Below are positions 8,299 through 17,683 of a stretch of 51,270 nt of DNA, in pieces. The notes beneath the pieces were generated by a model that made no database searches, was not told the origin of the DNA, and saw nothing but the letters and a program-made list of their open reading frames with translations. The position numbers and the translations under genes were made by a program. The stretch is from positions 67,664-118,933 of the forward strand of contig CAMVTS010000001.1 of the NCBI GenBank assembly GCA_947170465.1, written 5' to 3'. Source of the DNA: an uncultured Clostridia bacterium. Its GTDB lineage: Bacteria > Bacillota > Clostridia > Oscillospirales > Acutalibacteraceae. The stretch's first letter is position 1. Each line of letters starts with the position of its first letter.

Positions 8299-9954
8299 AT
8301 GCTTTTAACGTTATACATAGAAAACGTCGCTGTCATTGAAAAATGCTCGATTGATTTTGAGAGCGGACTCAACGTTCTCACCGGTGAAACCGGCGCCGGC
8401 AAGAGCATTATCATTGACGCGATACACGCGATTATGGGACAGCGCACCTCACGCGAGATTATCCGCACCGGAGCCGGTTCCGCCTTTGTCAGCGCCGTGT
8501 TTGACGACGTCAGCGATGCGGTGACGGCAAAGCTGCGTGACCTCGGCTTTGAGCCGGAGGAGGAGCTGATGATTCAGCGCACGCTCAGCGCCTCCGGCAA
8601 GAGCAGCTGCAAAATCAACGGCAGACCGGCGACCGTGAGCATGCTGCGCGAGCTGGCGCCCGGACTGATTAACATTCACGGTCAGCACGAGAGCTACGCG
8701 CTGTTTTCACCGGAAACCCATATTGACTATATCGACAGCTACGGCGGACTGACGGGCGAGAGAGAAGCCTATCACGACGCGTACAAGCAATATATCATTC
8801 TTCAAAAGAAATTAAACGAAGCCGATTCCGACGACAGCGCCCGTCTGAGCGAGATTGATTTGCTCAGCTACCAGACGCAGGAGCTGTTCGACGCGGACGT
8901 ACAAATCGGCGAGGAGGAAGCGCTCGAAAGCGAGCGCCGCTACCTGATGAACTTCGAGAAGCTCTCCGATTTGCTTCACAGGGCGCACGAGCTGCTCTCC
9001 GGCGAGGACGTCAGCGGCTGTGAGCTGGTGGACATGGCGGCAAACGCCATGCAGAGCGCCGCTTCCTACAGCGAGGAATACGAGCAGGTCAGCAACGACC
9101 TCACCGACGTTTACTACAACCTCCGCGACTGCGCGGAGACTATTTCCGACGCGCTGGATAACTTGGAAAGCGACCCGGAGCGCTTGGAGGAAATCGAGGA
9201 ACGGCTGGATTTGCTCAGCCGCCTGGAACGCAAATACAACTGTTCAGCCGACGATTTGCCTGCGCTTGCCGAGCGTATGCAGCGCCGTCTGGAGGAGCTG
9301 CAAAATTACGACAGAAACCGCGACAAACTGATTGCTGACTGCAAGGCGGCAAAGGAACAGGCGGAAAGGCTCGCCGCGTCACTCAGCCGCAAGCGCCATG
9401 CCGCGGCAACGGATTTTGCCGCCAAGGTGCAGGCGGAGATGTGCTTTCTGAACATGCCCAACGTGGAGATTGTGCCGCAGTTTGAGGACAGCGCGCTTTC
9501 TCCGAAGGGAATGGACAAAATGGAGCTGCTGATTTCCGCCAATCCCGGCGAAACGCCGCGTCCGGTTGCGAAAATCGCGTCCGGCGGCGAGTTATCCAGA
9601 ATGATGCTGGCAATCAAGACCGTTTTAGCCGGCACCGATACGGTGGACACCCTGATTTTCGACGAGGTTGACACCGGTATTTCCGGCTCAGCCGCCGAGA
9701 AGGTCGGACTCAAGCTGCGCGAGGTTTCACGCGGCAGTCAGGTGCTCTGCGTCACCCATCAGGCGCAGATTGCGGCGCTTGCCGACCACCATTATCTCAT
9801 CAAGAAGCAGGTCGGGCAGGGCAGAACCTTTACCGAGGTGACGCTGCTTGACCATGAGGGCAGGGTATCCGAGCTTGCCCGTATTATCGGCGGCGTGAAC
9901 ATCACCGAAGCCGCCGTTTCACACGCGGAGGATATGCTCCGTCATCATCACTGA
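8299..9954 (+). CDS. recN: DNA repair protein RecN
   Basis: RecN is an SMC-like ATPase that gathers DNA ends during double-strand-break repair. The 551-residue protein has Walker A GETGAGKSIIID near residue 30, the motif INIHGQHESYALFSP, a central coiled-coil region rich in Glu, Leu and Arg, an ABC-type signature ASGGELSRMMLAIK and a Walker B region FDEVDTGISGSAA. It follows argR by 9 bases with AGGATGAAC as ribosome site. All expected domains are present and the length is normal. Confidence 0.95.
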   Translation: MLLTLYIENVAVIEKCSIDFESGLNVLTGETGAGKSIIIDAIHAIMGQRTSREIIRTGAGSAFVSAVFDDVSDAVTAKLRDLGFEPEEELMIQRTLSASGKSSCKINGRPATVSMLRELAPGLINIHGQHESYALFSPETHIDYIDSYGGLTGEREAYHDAYKQYIILQKKLNEADSDDSARLSEIDLLSYQTQELFDADVQIGEEEALESERRYLMNFEKLSDLLHRAHELLSGEDVSGCELVDMAANAMQSAASYSEEYEQVSNDLTDVYYNLRDCAETISDALDNLESDPERLEEIEERLDLLSRLERKYNCSADDLPALAERMQRRLEELQNYDRNRDKLIADCKAAKEQAERLAASLSRKRHAAATDFAAKVQAEMCFLNMPNVEIVPQFEDSALSPKGMDKMELLISANPGETPRPVAKIASGGELSRMMLAIKTVLAGTDTVDTLIFDEVDTGISGSAAEKVGLKLREVSRGSQVLCVTHQAQIAALADHHYLIKKQVGQGRTFTEVTLLDHEGRVSELARIIGGVNITEAAVSHAEDMLRHHH

Positions 9955-9973
9955 AAGAAAGGATGAACCCGAT

Positions 9974-12019
9974 TTGAAGCTATGGCACATCGCGTCGCTT
10001 GACAAGGCGGAGGCTCTGAAAATCCAAAATGAAAACAAGCTGCCGCCGATTCTCGCGACCTTGCTTCAGATACGCGGTATCCGAACCCCGGAGGAGATAC
10101 ACGACTTCCTCTATAACGTGTCCGGCATCGCCGACCCGCTGGAAATCAGGGATATGGACAAGGCGGCACAGCGCGTGCGGCGGGCGATAGAGGACGGTGA
10201 AAAAATCTGCGTCTACGGCGACTATGACGCGGACGGCGTCACCTCCACCGCGCTGCTCTATTCCTATCTGGAAGCCGTCGGCGCGGACGTCAGCTACTAC
10301 ATACCGTCCCGCGAAACCGAGGGCTACGGCATGAATATCGCGGCGGTGGATATCCTGCACGAACAGGGCGTACAGCTGATTGTCACGGTGGACAACGGCA
10401 TTGCCGCCAACAAGGAAATCGCGCACGCCAACTCACTCGGCATTGACACGGTCGTCACCGACCACCATACGCCGGTCGGCGAGCTGCCGGACGCGGTGGC
10501 AGTGGTGGATTTGCACCGCAGCGACTGTCCGAGCCGCTTCAAGAACCTCTCCGGCGTGGGCGTCGCCTTCAAGCTGGTGATGGCGCTGGAGGGAGAGTAC
10601 TGCGACGTCGATACCTTGCTGGACAATTACGCCGATTTGCTCAGCCTAGGCACTATCGGTGACATCGTGGAGCTGCGCGGCGAGAACCGCGTCTTTGTCC
10701 GTCGGGGACTGGAGAATATCCGCAACGCTGACCGTCCGGGCATTGCCGCGCTGGTCAAAACCTCCGGACTGAATGATAAACCGCTGACCGCCGGCAGGAT
10801 TTCCTTTACGCTGGTGCCGCGGATTAACGCGGTCGGCAGACTCGGTTCCTCCGGCAAATCCGTCAGCCTGCTTCTTTCTGAGGATGTTGAGGAAGCCCAC
10901 GCGATTGCGCAAGAAATGAGCGACAACAACAACGAGCGCCGCGAGATTGAAGCCGGCATTGTCGATAAAATCGACGGGGAAATCCGCCGCAATCCTTCCC
11001 TTGTCCGTGACAGGGTGATTGTGATAGACGGCGAGGGCTGGCACCAGGGCGTGATAGGCATCGTCGCTTCACGCGTCAAGGAAGCCTTCGGAAAACCGGC
11101 GATTATCCTGACGCGCGACGGCGAAAACGCCAAGGGCTCCGGCAGGAGCGTCGAGGGCTTTCCGCTGATAGACGCCATTGCCGCCTGCGCCGATTTGCTC
11201 ACGCATTACGGCGGTCATCCCATGGCGGCAGGCTTGTCGCTGAAAACAGAAAACATCGAATTATTCCGAAAAAGAATTAACGAATTTGCCGACGACTTCC
11301 GTCCCATGCCCTATGACCGTCTGGACATTGACTGCAAGCTCAATCCGGCTTTTGTCACAGTGGACAATGTGGCGTCTCTTTCCGGATTGCAGCCCTACGG
11401 AGCCGGCAATCCTACGCCGGTGTTCGGCTTTTATCAGATGACAATTCAAGGTATTATTCCTTTATCGAATAATAAACATCTCAGGCTCGTCCTCGCGCGC
11501 AACAATACGCCGCTGTCGGTCATGCAGTTTTTCACCTCCACGGAGGAATTTCCCTTCGTCAAAGGAGACGTTGTTGACGTTGCCGCCACGCTTGAGCTGA
11601 CAGAGTACAACGGCGTGCGCAGTGTCAGCGTTATCGCCAAGGACATCAAGGCGAGCGACGAAGAGAGCGCGTTCATTCTCAACGCGAACCGCGCGTTTGA
11701 GGAATGGATGCGCGGCAGACCGCTGAGCAAATCCGTCCTGACAAGACTATTGCCGCAGAGAGAGGATTTTGCGGCGCTGTACCGTTTCCTGCGCAAAAAC
11801 GGCGGCTATGCGCTGCCGCCGGAGACGCTGGTGCACAGGCTGGGCGGCAAGATTAACTACGGAAAAATCCGCGTCATTATCGAAGCAATGCGCGAGCTGG
11901 GACTTGTGTCTGTCAGCGAGGGCATGAACGGCTTTGAACTGACGCTTTGCGAGGTGCACGGCAAGGTAAGCCTTGACGACGCGCCCGTTATCAAAGGACT
12001 AAAGGAGGCGATACAATGA
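9974..12019 (+). CDS. recJ: Single-stranded-DNA-specific exonuclease RecJ
   Basis: RecJ is a 5'-3' single-strand exonuclease in recombination and mismatch repair. The 681-residue protein has DHH-family motifs DYDADGVTSTALL (motif I), VTVDNGI, TDHHTP (the DHH motif) and a DHHA1 region with GGHPMAAG. A C-terminal extension of roughly 120 residues includes a winged-helix-like end. I chose TTG at 9974 (MKLWHIASLDK), since it is preceded by GAAAGGATG at good spacing and an ATG just upstream stops after four codons. Its stop overlaps the rsh start; apt, often between recJ and relA, is absent. Confidence 0.93.
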   Translation: MKLWHIASLDKAEALKIQNENKLPPILATLLQIRGIRTPEEIHDFLYNVSGIADPLEIRDMDKAAQRVRRAIEDGEKICVYGDYDADGVTSTALLYSYLEAVGADVSYYIPSRETEGYGMNIAAVDILHEQGVQLIVTVDNGIAANKEIAHANSLGIDTVVTDHHTPVGELPDAVAVVDLHRSDCPSRFKNLSGVGVAFKLVMALEGEYCDVDTLLDNYADLLSLGTIGDIVELRGENRVFVRRGLENIRNADRPGIAALVKTSGLNDKPLTAGRISFTLVPRINAVGRLGSSGKSVSLLLSEDVEEAHAIAQEMSDNNNERREIEAGIVDKIDGEIRRNPSLVRDRVIVIDGEGWHQGVIGIVASRVKEAFGKPAIILTRDGENAKGSGRSVEGFPLIDAIAACADLLTHYGGHPMAAGLSLKTENIELFRKRINEFADDFRPMPYDRLDIDCKLNPAFVTVDNVASLSGLQPYGAGNPTPVFGFYQMTIQGIIPLSNNKHLRLVLARNNTPLSVMQFFTSTEEFPFVKGDVVDVAATLELTEYNGVRSVSVIAKDIKASDEESAFILNANRAFEEWMRGRPLSKSVLTRLLPQREDFAALYRFLRKNGGYALPPETLVHRLGGKINYGKIRVIIEAMRELGLVSVSEGMNGFELTLCEVHGKVSLDDAPVIKGLKEAIQ

Positions 12020-14214
12020 GCAAATACGAACACATCGCTCATTATCAGGATTTTTCAGAATTAGAACACATTCTCGACACCACCGGCAACCAGTGTGACC
12101 GGTACAAAATCCGTCTCGCCTATTCCTTCGCGGAGCTGCATCACGGCGACCAGCGCCGCGTTTCGGGAATCCCCTATATCCTTCACCCGACGTCCGTGGC
12201 GTGCATCGTCGCGGAGCTGGGCATGGACACCGACACCATCTGCGGCGCGCTGCTGCACGATACGGTCGAGGACACCGGCGTAACGCTGGAGCAGGTTCAC
12301 AAGCGCTTCGGACCCGACGTGGCCAAGCTGATAGACGGCGTGACCAAGATTTCCAAGATTCCCTATTCCTCACGCGAGGAGCAGCAGGCGGAGAACATCC
12401 GCAAAATGCTCATCGCCATGGCGGACGATATCCGCGTGATTATCATCAAGCTCGCCGACCGCCTGCACAACATGCGCACCATGGACTGTATGCCGGAGCA
12501 GAAGCGCCGTGACAAATCACTGGAGAATATGCAGGTGTTCGCGCCGATTGCGCACCGCCTCGGTATCAAAGCCATCAAGGATGAGCTGGAGGACCGTTCG
12601 CTGCAATACCTCGACCCGATTGGCTACAAGGAAATCGAGGACGCGCTGCTGCTCAACGAGGAGGGCAGAGACCGCTTTATCGAGAGCATCAAAGCCCAGA
12701 TTATCGAAAAAACCAAGGACACGATTCCCAATATCTATATCAGCGGCAGAGTCAAGAGCATCAACAGCATCTACCGCAAGACCTTCATGCGCAACCAGAC
12801 GATTGACCAGATTTTCGACGTGTTCGCCGTCCGCGTGATTGTCGATACCGTGCCCGACTGCTACAACGTGCTCGGCGTGGTGCACGATATTTTCAAGCCA
12901 ATCCCCAACCGCTTCAAGGACTATATCTCCATGCCGAAGCCGAACATGTACCAGAGCCTGCACACCACCGTGCTCGACAACAAAGCCATTCCCTTTGAGG
13001 TGCAGATTCGCACCTGGGAAATGCACTACACGGCGGAATACGGAATCGCGGCGCACTGGAAATACAAGCTCGGCATGGGCGCAGAGGGCAAGAATGAGGC
13101 GGATAAGCTCAACCAGAACATCGAGCGCGTCAAGAAGATGATTCTTGACCAGCTCGAAACCGAGGACGCCACCGATATCGCCCGTAATATCCGCAACGAC
13201 TTTGAAGAAAACGACGTTTACGTCTTTACGCCCAAGGGCGACGTCATGAGCCTTCCGAGAGGCTCCACACCGATTGACCTCGCCTATCTGATACACACAC
13301 AGGTCGGTCACCGCATGGTGGGCGCCAAGGTCAACAACCGGATTGTCCCGATAGACTACGTGCTGAGAACCGGCGACATCTGCGAAATCCTCACCCAGAA
13401 GGAGGAGCACCCCAACCGCGCGTGGATTGACATCTGCAAGACCGCCTCGGCAAAATCCAAAATCCGCCAGTGGTTCAAGCGCGAAAAGCGCGATGAAAAC
13501 ATCGTGGAAGGCAAGGCGATGGTGGAGCGCGAGTTCCGCCGTCAGGGCATGAACCTCAACGAGGACGAGATGGTGGAGTTTCTGCGCAGCGTCTCCGTCA
13601 AGCGCCAGTACAACACGCTTGACGACTTCTACGCCGCTGTGGGCTACGGCGGTATCCAGCTGTGGAAAATCATGCCGCGGCTCAAGGAGGAATACCAAAA
13701 GACCTACGCCGGAGATATCGAGAACATCACGGTGCCGGCAGCGCCGGTTCGCCGCACCAAGGCGAGCTCCGGCGTGGTGATAGAGGGCAACGACGACGTG
13801 CTGGTCAAGTTCTCCAACTGCTGCAATCCGCTGCCCGGCGACGACATTATCGGCTATATTACGCGCGGCTACGGCGTGTCGATTCACAAGCGCAGCTGCA
13901 CCAACGTTCCCAAGGACATCACCACCTGTGAGCAGCCGGAGCGCTGGGTCAACTGCTACTGGGAGGACAAGGTCGGCGACGCCTTCCGTTCCACCCTGCA
14001 AATTACCGCGGCAGACCGCACCGGACTGCTGGCGGACGTCACGATTAAGCTCTCCAACATGCACATCAACATTCACACCCTCAATTCCCGTGAGCTCAAG
14101 GACGGCAGGGCGGTCGTCACCGTCACGATAGACGTCATGGGCAGGAACCACCTGCGCGGCGTTATCTCCAAGCTGTCCGATATCAACGGCATCGAGGAGG
14201 TCAAACGCCTGTAA
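12016..14214 (+). CDS. relA: Bifunctional (p)ppGpp synthetase/hydrolase (RSH)
   Basis: This enzyme makes and degrades the alarmone (p)ppGpp in response to starvation. The 732-residue protein has, in order, an HD hydrolase domain (HPTSVACI, LLHDTVEDTG, KLADRLHNMRTM), a synthetase domain (GRVKSINSIYRKT, MPKPNMYQSLHTTV, EVQIRTWEMHYTAEYG), a TGS domain (VFTPKGDVMSLPRGSTPIDL) and a C-terminal ACT domain. Both catalytic centres keep their key residues, so it is probably bifunctional as in other Firmicutes. It starts inside the recJ stop. A long palindrome lies just downstream in place of a typical terminator. Confidence 0.95.
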   Translation: MSKYEHIAHYQDFSELEHILDTTGNQCDRYKIRLAYSFAELHHGDQRRVSGIPYILHPTSVACIVAELGMDTDTICGALLHDTVEDTGVTLEQVHKRFGPDVAKLIDGVTKISKIPYSSREEQQAENIRKMLIAMADDIRVIIIKLADRLHNMRTMDCMPEQKRRDKSLENMQVFAPIAHRLGIKAIKDELEDRSLQYLDPIGYKEIEDALLLNEEGRDRFIESIKAQIIEKTKDTIPNIYISGRVKSINSIYRKTFMRNQTIDQIFDVFAVRVIVDTVPDCYNVLGVVHDIFKPIPNRFKDYISMPKPNMYQSLHTTVLDNKAIPFEVQIRTWEMHYTAEYGIAAHWKYKLGMGAEGKNEADKLNQNIERVKKMILDQLETEDATDIARNIRNDFEENDVYVFTPKGDVMSLPRGSTPIDLAYLIHTQVGHRMVGAKVNNRIVPIDYVLRTGDICEILTQKEEHPNRAWIDICKTASAKSKIRQWFKREKRDENIVEGKAMVEREFRRQGMNLNEDEMVEFLRSVSVKRQYNTLDDFYAAVGYGGIQLWKIMPRLKEEYQKTYAGDIENITVPAAPVRRTKASSGVVIEGNDDVLVKFSNCCNPLPGDDIIGYITRGYGVSIHKRSCTNVPKDITTCEQPERWVNCYWEDKVGDAFRSTLQITAADRTGLLADVTIKLSNMHINIHTLNSRELKDGRAVVTVTIDVMGRNHLRGVISKLSDINGIEEVKRL

Positions 14215-14225
14215 CGCGGATAAAA

Positions 14226-14347
14226 GGGGGAAAAGGGGGATAATCGAGGGTGTTTTTTACAAGTTATATATAAAAAAATTATCAGCTGTTTTTTCGCGTA
14301 TATATAAAACTGTGTAAAAACACCCCCAAAAATCCCCCTTTTCCCCC
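14226..14347. repeat. 122-bp imperfect palindrome downstream of relA
   Basis: The left arm (14226-14261) is a run of G-blocks and A-blocks ending in GTGTTTTTTACA; the right arm (14313-14347) is its near-perfect complement, starting TGTAAAAACACCCCC. Inner sequences rich in TATATA continue the pairing, leaving a central loop of about 25 bases. The arms begin 12 bases after the relA stop. Such a structure could stop or protect the relA transcript, or be a small non-autonomous mobile repeat; it has no T-run directly after the stem. It contains no convincing gene. Confidence 0.7.
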
Positions 14348-14405
14348 TACAATGAGATGATTTATGGTTTGCTGTAAAAGGTGTATTTTTAGATGATACA
14401 ACATA

Positions 14406-14514
14406 GTAGGGGCGACCATTGGTCGCCCGGGAGCACTGCTCAAAACGTTTATATTTTATAAAAAACAGATGGTAAGGTAATGTTGGCAATCGGGCGAGCA
14501 CTGCTCGCCCCTAC
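14406..14514. repeat. 109-bp repeat element with terminal inverted repeats
   Basis: The element begins GTAGGGGCGACCATTGG and ends TGCTCGCCCCTAC; the outer ten bases GTAGGGGCGA are exact inverted repeats. Each end is also a palindrome by itself (GGGCGACCATTGGTCGCCC at the left, GGGCGAGCACTGCTCGCCC at the right). A further GAGCACTGCTC sits inside, at 14431-14441. No clear target duplication is visible. It looks like a MITE or a REP-type intergenic repeat. Together with the preceding palindrome it fills the 350-base gap between relA and dtd, which otherwise holds only the dtd ribosome site. Confidence 0.65.
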
Positions 14515-14564
14515 CACCACAAAGAGATATTGCATTTAACATAACCACAGATAAGGAAGATAGT

Positions 14565-15020
14565 ATGAAAGCAATTATTCAGCGCGTCAGCTGCGCGAAG
14601 GTCGAGGTCGGCGGCGAGGTCGTCGGCGCGATTGACCGTGGCTTTTTGATTCTGCTCGGCGTTGAGCAGAACGACGACGAAACCGAGGCGACGGTGCTCG
14701 CCAACAAAATCGCCGGACTGCGCGTGTTCACCGACCAAAACGACAAAATGAACCTGTCCCTGTCAGACATCGGCGGCGCGGTGCTGGTGATTTCCAACTT
14801 CACCCTCTGCGCGGACTGCTCCCACGGCAGACGTCCGAGCTTTATCGCGGCGGCACGTCCGGAGCAGGCGCAGCCGCTCTACGATTTCTTCTGCGAAAAA
14901 ATGAAGCAGAACGGCATTGAGAAGGTCGAAAAAGGCATTTTCGGCGCGGATATGGCAGTGTCGCTGCTCAACGACGGTCCCGTGACCATCGACATCAATT
15001 CAAGGGAGCTGAAACGATGA
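14565..15020 (+). CDS. dtd: D-aminoacyl-tRNA deacylase
   Basis: This enzyme removes D-amino acids (and glycine mischarged on tRNA-Ala) from tRNA, keeping D-residues out of proteins. The 151-residue protein has the standard N terminus MKAIIQRVSCAKVEV, the catalytic-region motif SNFTLCAD (most family members have SQFTL) and the cross-subunit motif NDGPVTIDINS. The start at 14565 follows AAGGAAGATAGT. It is the first gene after the repeat-filled gap and its stop overlaps the next gene. relA-dtd-hydrolase-hemZ is a common clostridial order. Confidence 0.94.
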   Translation: MKAIIQRVSCAKVEVGGEVVGAIDRGFLILLGVEQNDDETEATVLANKIAGLRVFTDQNDKMNLSLSDIGGAVLVISNFTLCADCSHGRRPSFIAAARPEQAQPLYDFFCEKMKQNGIEKVEKGIFGADMAVSLLNDGPVTIDINSRELKR

Positions 15021-15643
15021 TACGTGTACAAATCTATTATGTCACGCCGCTGGCGACCAACTGTTCCTACCTGGTGGACGAGGCAACCGGCGCTTCGGCA
15101 GTGGTTGACCCCGGCGCCGAGAGCAAGGCGCTCAACGCCCAGATTGAGCAGGACGGCGGCAGGCTGACCTATGTGCTGCTCACCCACGGTCACTACGACC
15201 ACATCTGCTTTGCCGGGCAGCTCGCCGAAAAATACGGCGCAAAGGTTGTCACCGGCAAGCATAACAACATTTTCCTCAGCGATACCCACCTCAACGGCAC
15301 CGCCGGACACGGGCTGGATTTCACGCCCTTCTCGGCGGATATACTGCTCTCGGACGGCGAGAAATTCAGGCTGGGTGAAACGGAGATTACCTATCTCTAC
15401 ACGCCCGGACACACCTCCGGCTGCGGCGTGTACCTCTTTGACGACATCATGATTGCCGGCGACGTCCTCTTCTGCGAGTCCTGCGGCAGAACCGATTTGC
15501 CCAGCGGCGACGATTTCCAGATGGCGCAGTCCCTCAAAAAGCTGAAAGACCTCGACGGCGACTACCGGGTCATACCCGGACACGGACCGCTGACGACCTT
15601 GGAGCATGAGCGCCGCTGCAACCCTTTCATGCGGAGACTGTGA
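15017..15643 (+). CDS. Metallo-beta-lactamase-fold hydrolase (glyoxalase II-like)
   Basis: This is a small zinc hydrolase of the metallo-beta-lactamase superfamily, closest in build to YqgX/GloB-like proteins often annotated as hydroxyacylglutathione hydrolases. The 208-residue protein has the metal motif LLTHGHYDHI, a second metal histidine in YTPGHTSG, an aspartate in AGDVLF and the last histidine in IPGHGPLT. All metal ligands appear present. It overlaps dtd by four bases. The natural substrate of this subfamily is uncertain; a thioester hydrolase role is possible but not shown by sequence. Confidence 0.88.
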   Translation: MIRVQIYYVTPLATNCSYLVDEATGASAVVDPGAESKALNAQIEQDGGRLTYVLLTHGHYDHICFAGQLAEKYGAKVVTGKHNNIFLSDTHLNGTAGHGLDFTPFSADILLSDGEKFRLGETEITYLYTPGHTSGCGVYLFDDIMIAGDVLFCESCGRTDLPSGDDFQMAQSLKKLKDLDGDYRVIPGHGPLTTLEHERRCNPFMRRL

Positions 15644-15644
15644 C

Positions 15645-17093
15645 ATGAACCTGTACGTCGTCAACAACCAATATTGGTTTGAGCTGGAGAATCTCACCCG
15701 GCTCTTTTTTCCAAATGAGAAAATAAACGTCGTAAAAAGCGGCGATAACATCACTTCTCCGTCCATCGTCGCGGCGCTGTCCGACAAGATTGCCGTCAGG
15801 GTGCACATCGGCGAATGGGTTCAGGAAAAAACCGCGCCCTTAGCCGAAAAGGACAGCGAAAACGAGCTGCGAACCGTGCAGCTGCTCTATCAGCTCCTGC
15901 GCGATTATACCGGCGTTGACCAGCCGTGGGGCTTGCTCACCGGCGTGCGCCCGATTAAGCTGTTCCGCCATCTCACCGAGGAACACGGCGCGGCTTACGC
16001 GGAGCGCCGCTTTCTGGACAGCTACTATGTCAGTCCGGAGAAGGTCTCGCTGGCAGCCATGACCGAGCGCAACGAGCGCCGGATTCTGGAATTTTCACGT
16101 CCGGAATCGTTCAGCCTCTATGTGGGAATCCCGTTCTGTCCGTCGCGGTGCAGCTATTGCTCCTTCGTGATGGCGAGCGTGGAACGCGCCAAAAAGCTGA
16201 TTCAGCCCTACACCGATTTGCTCTGCGAGGAAATCAAGGCGACCGGCGAAATCGCGGCAAAGCTGGGTCTGCGGCTGGAGAGCGTCTACTTCGGCGGCGG
16301 CACGCCGACCACCCTTAGTCCGGAGCAGCTCAATAAGGTGCTCACCGCCGTGAGGGAGAGCTTCGACCTCGGCACCTGCCGCGAATTTACGGTGGAAGCC
16401 GGCAGACCGGACACCATCACCGCCGAAAAGCTTTATTCCTTAAAAGAAAATAAAGTTGACCGCATCAGCATCAACCCCCAGACCGTCAGCGACGAGGTAT
16501 TGCAGAGAATCGGCAGACGGCACACCGCGCAGCAGTTCTTTGACGCGTTCGCGCTGGCGAGAGACTGCGGCTTCCATAATATCAACACCGATTTAATCGC
16601 CGGACTGCCCGGCGATACGCCGGAGAGCTTTCAGCGCTCGCTGGACGCCATGCTTGACTTGCGCGCCGAATGTGTGACGGTGCACACGCTCTGCATGAAG
16701 CGCGCGTCCGCGCTGACGCAGGACGGCAAAATGCTCGACAGGGAGGAGGCGTCCGCCGCGCGACAAATGCTCGCCTGCGCCAAGGAAGCGCTGACGGGGC
16801 GCGGCTACCTTCCGTATTACCTCTACCGTCAGACGCGCATGGTCGGCAATCTGGAGAACGTCGGCTGGTCACTGAAGGGCTGCGAGAGCTTCTACAACGT
16901 CTACGTCATGGACGAGACGCATACGATTCTCGCCTGCGGCAGCGGCGGCGTGACCAAGCTCAGGGACGCGCACAGCGACTATCTCAAACGCGTGTTCAAC
17001 TTCAAATTTCCGTATGAATACATCGGAAGATTTGACGAAATACTTAAAAGGAAAGCCGAACTGCAGCGGTTTTACTGTGAATCACACAGTTGA
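15645..17093 (+). CDS. hemZ: HemZ-type radical SAM coproporphyrinogen dehydrogenase-like protein
   Basis: This is an oxygen-independent coproporphyrinogen-oxidase-like radical SAM protein of the HemZ subfamily. The 482-residue protein has about 150 residues ahead of the radical SAM core, whose cluster motif is CPSRCSYC (CX3CX2C), followed by SVYFGGGTPTTL and RISINPQTVSDEVL. I chose ATG 15645, one base after the previous stop; the frame is open further upstream but inside the hydrolase gene. No other heme genes are visible here, and many HemN-like proteins have other substrates, so the exact reaction is uncertain. Confidence 0.85.
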   Translation: MNLYVVNNQYWFELENLTRLFFPNEKINVVKSGDNITSPSIVAALSDKIAVRVHIGEWVQEKTAPLAEKDSENELRTVQLLYQLLRDYTGVDQPWGLLTGVRPIKLFRHLTEEHGAAYAERRFLDSYYVSPEKVSLAAMTERNERRILEFSRPESFSLYVGIPFCPSRCSYCSFVMASVERAKKLIQPYTDLLCEEIKATGEIAAKLGLRLESVYFGGGTPTTLSPEQLNKVLTAVRESFDLGTCREFTVEAGRPDTITAEKLYSLKENKVDRISINPQTVSDEVLQRIGRRHTAQQFFDAFALARDCGFHNINTDLIAGLPGDTPESFQRSLDAMLDLRAECVTVHTLCMKRASALTQDGKMLDREEASAARQMLACAKEALTGRGYLPYYLYRQTRMVGNLENVGWSLKGCESFYNVYVMDETHTILACGSGGVTKLRDAHSDYLKRVFNFKFPYEYIGRFDEILKRKAELQRFYCESHS

Positions 17094-17118
17094 TTAAATC
17101 ACAGGAAAGTGATATACT
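17090..17118 (+). promoter_or_regulatory. Sigma-A type promoter for the zinc-ribbon gene
   Basis: TTGATT (17090-17095) and TATACT (17113-17118) are separated by 17 bases, and a second TATACT overlaps it. The -35 element overlaps the last codons of hemZ. The ribosome site AAAGGTG follows about 35 bases downstream, so the leader is short. Confidence 0.7.
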
Positions 17119-17163
17119 ATACTGTAAACCAAAATAATTCAAAAGACAGAAAGGTGATTGACT

Positions 17164-17670
17164 ATGGGAAAATTTGACGAAATCTTTGATGATGTTGTAC
17201 TCAACGCCAAGGCGGCTGCTGCGGTAGTCTCCAAGAAGGCTTCCACGGTTTACGACACCTCCAAGCACAAAATCACAGCGGCGGAAATCCGCGGCGAAAT
17301 CAACAAGAAGCTCAGAGATTTGGGCAAGTTTACTTACAAGAGAGAGGTATTCGGCGCAGATACCTCCGCGGAGATTGAAAAGACCGTCGCGGAAATCAAG
17401 GAGCTCAAGGAGAACCTCGACATCGTCAACGCGCATATCGACTCCGTCAAGAACCAGAGAAAGTGCCCCAAATGCGAAGCCAAGCTGCCGAGAAACTCGG
17501 TATTCTGCAACATCTGCGGCACCAAGCTCGACGAATTCGAGACCGAGACCGCCCAGGCTGCCGAGGAGGTTGTGGAGACAGTCGCCGAGGAAGAGGTTGC
17601 GGCTGTGGAAACCGCTGCCGAGACCGCAGAGGAAACCGTCGCGGAAGTTCCCGAAGAAGCAGCTGAATAA
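17164..17670 (+). CDS. Small protein with coiled coil, zinc ribbon and acidic tail
   Basis: I do not recognise a named family. The 168-residue protein has an Ala/Lys-rich helical N-terminal half (about 1-100, likely coiled coil), a zinc ribbon with CPKC and CNIC pairs near residues 101-122, and a Glu/Ala/Val-rich acidic tail of about 40 residues. The ATG at 17164 is preferred because AAAGGTG lies 7 bases upstream; a TTG two codons earlier is too close to it. It has its own promoter and a hairpin after it, so it may be monocistronic. There are no membrane segments. Confidence 0.75.
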   Translation: MGKFDEIFDDVVLNAKAAAAVVSKKASTVYDTSKHKITAAEIRGEINKKLRDLGKFTYKREVFGADTSAEIEKTVAEIKELKENLDIVNAHIDSVKNQRKCPKCEAKLPRNSVFCNICGTKLDEFETETAQAAEEVVETVAEEEVAAVETAAETAEETVAEVPEEAAE

Positions 17671-17683
17671 TGATTCTAAAACC

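Noticed and set aside
12517-14151. Long open frame of 544 codons on the minus strand opposite relA
   Set aside because: It is a mirror of the codon bias of relA, has no family motif or ribosome site, and relA is certain. The same holds for long antisense frames opposite the DltA-like gene (24569-25927) and murC (41277-42731).
14406-14514. CRISPR array
   Set aside because: The palindromes are inverted terminal repeats of one element, not regularly spaced direct repeats with spacers, and no cas genes are near.
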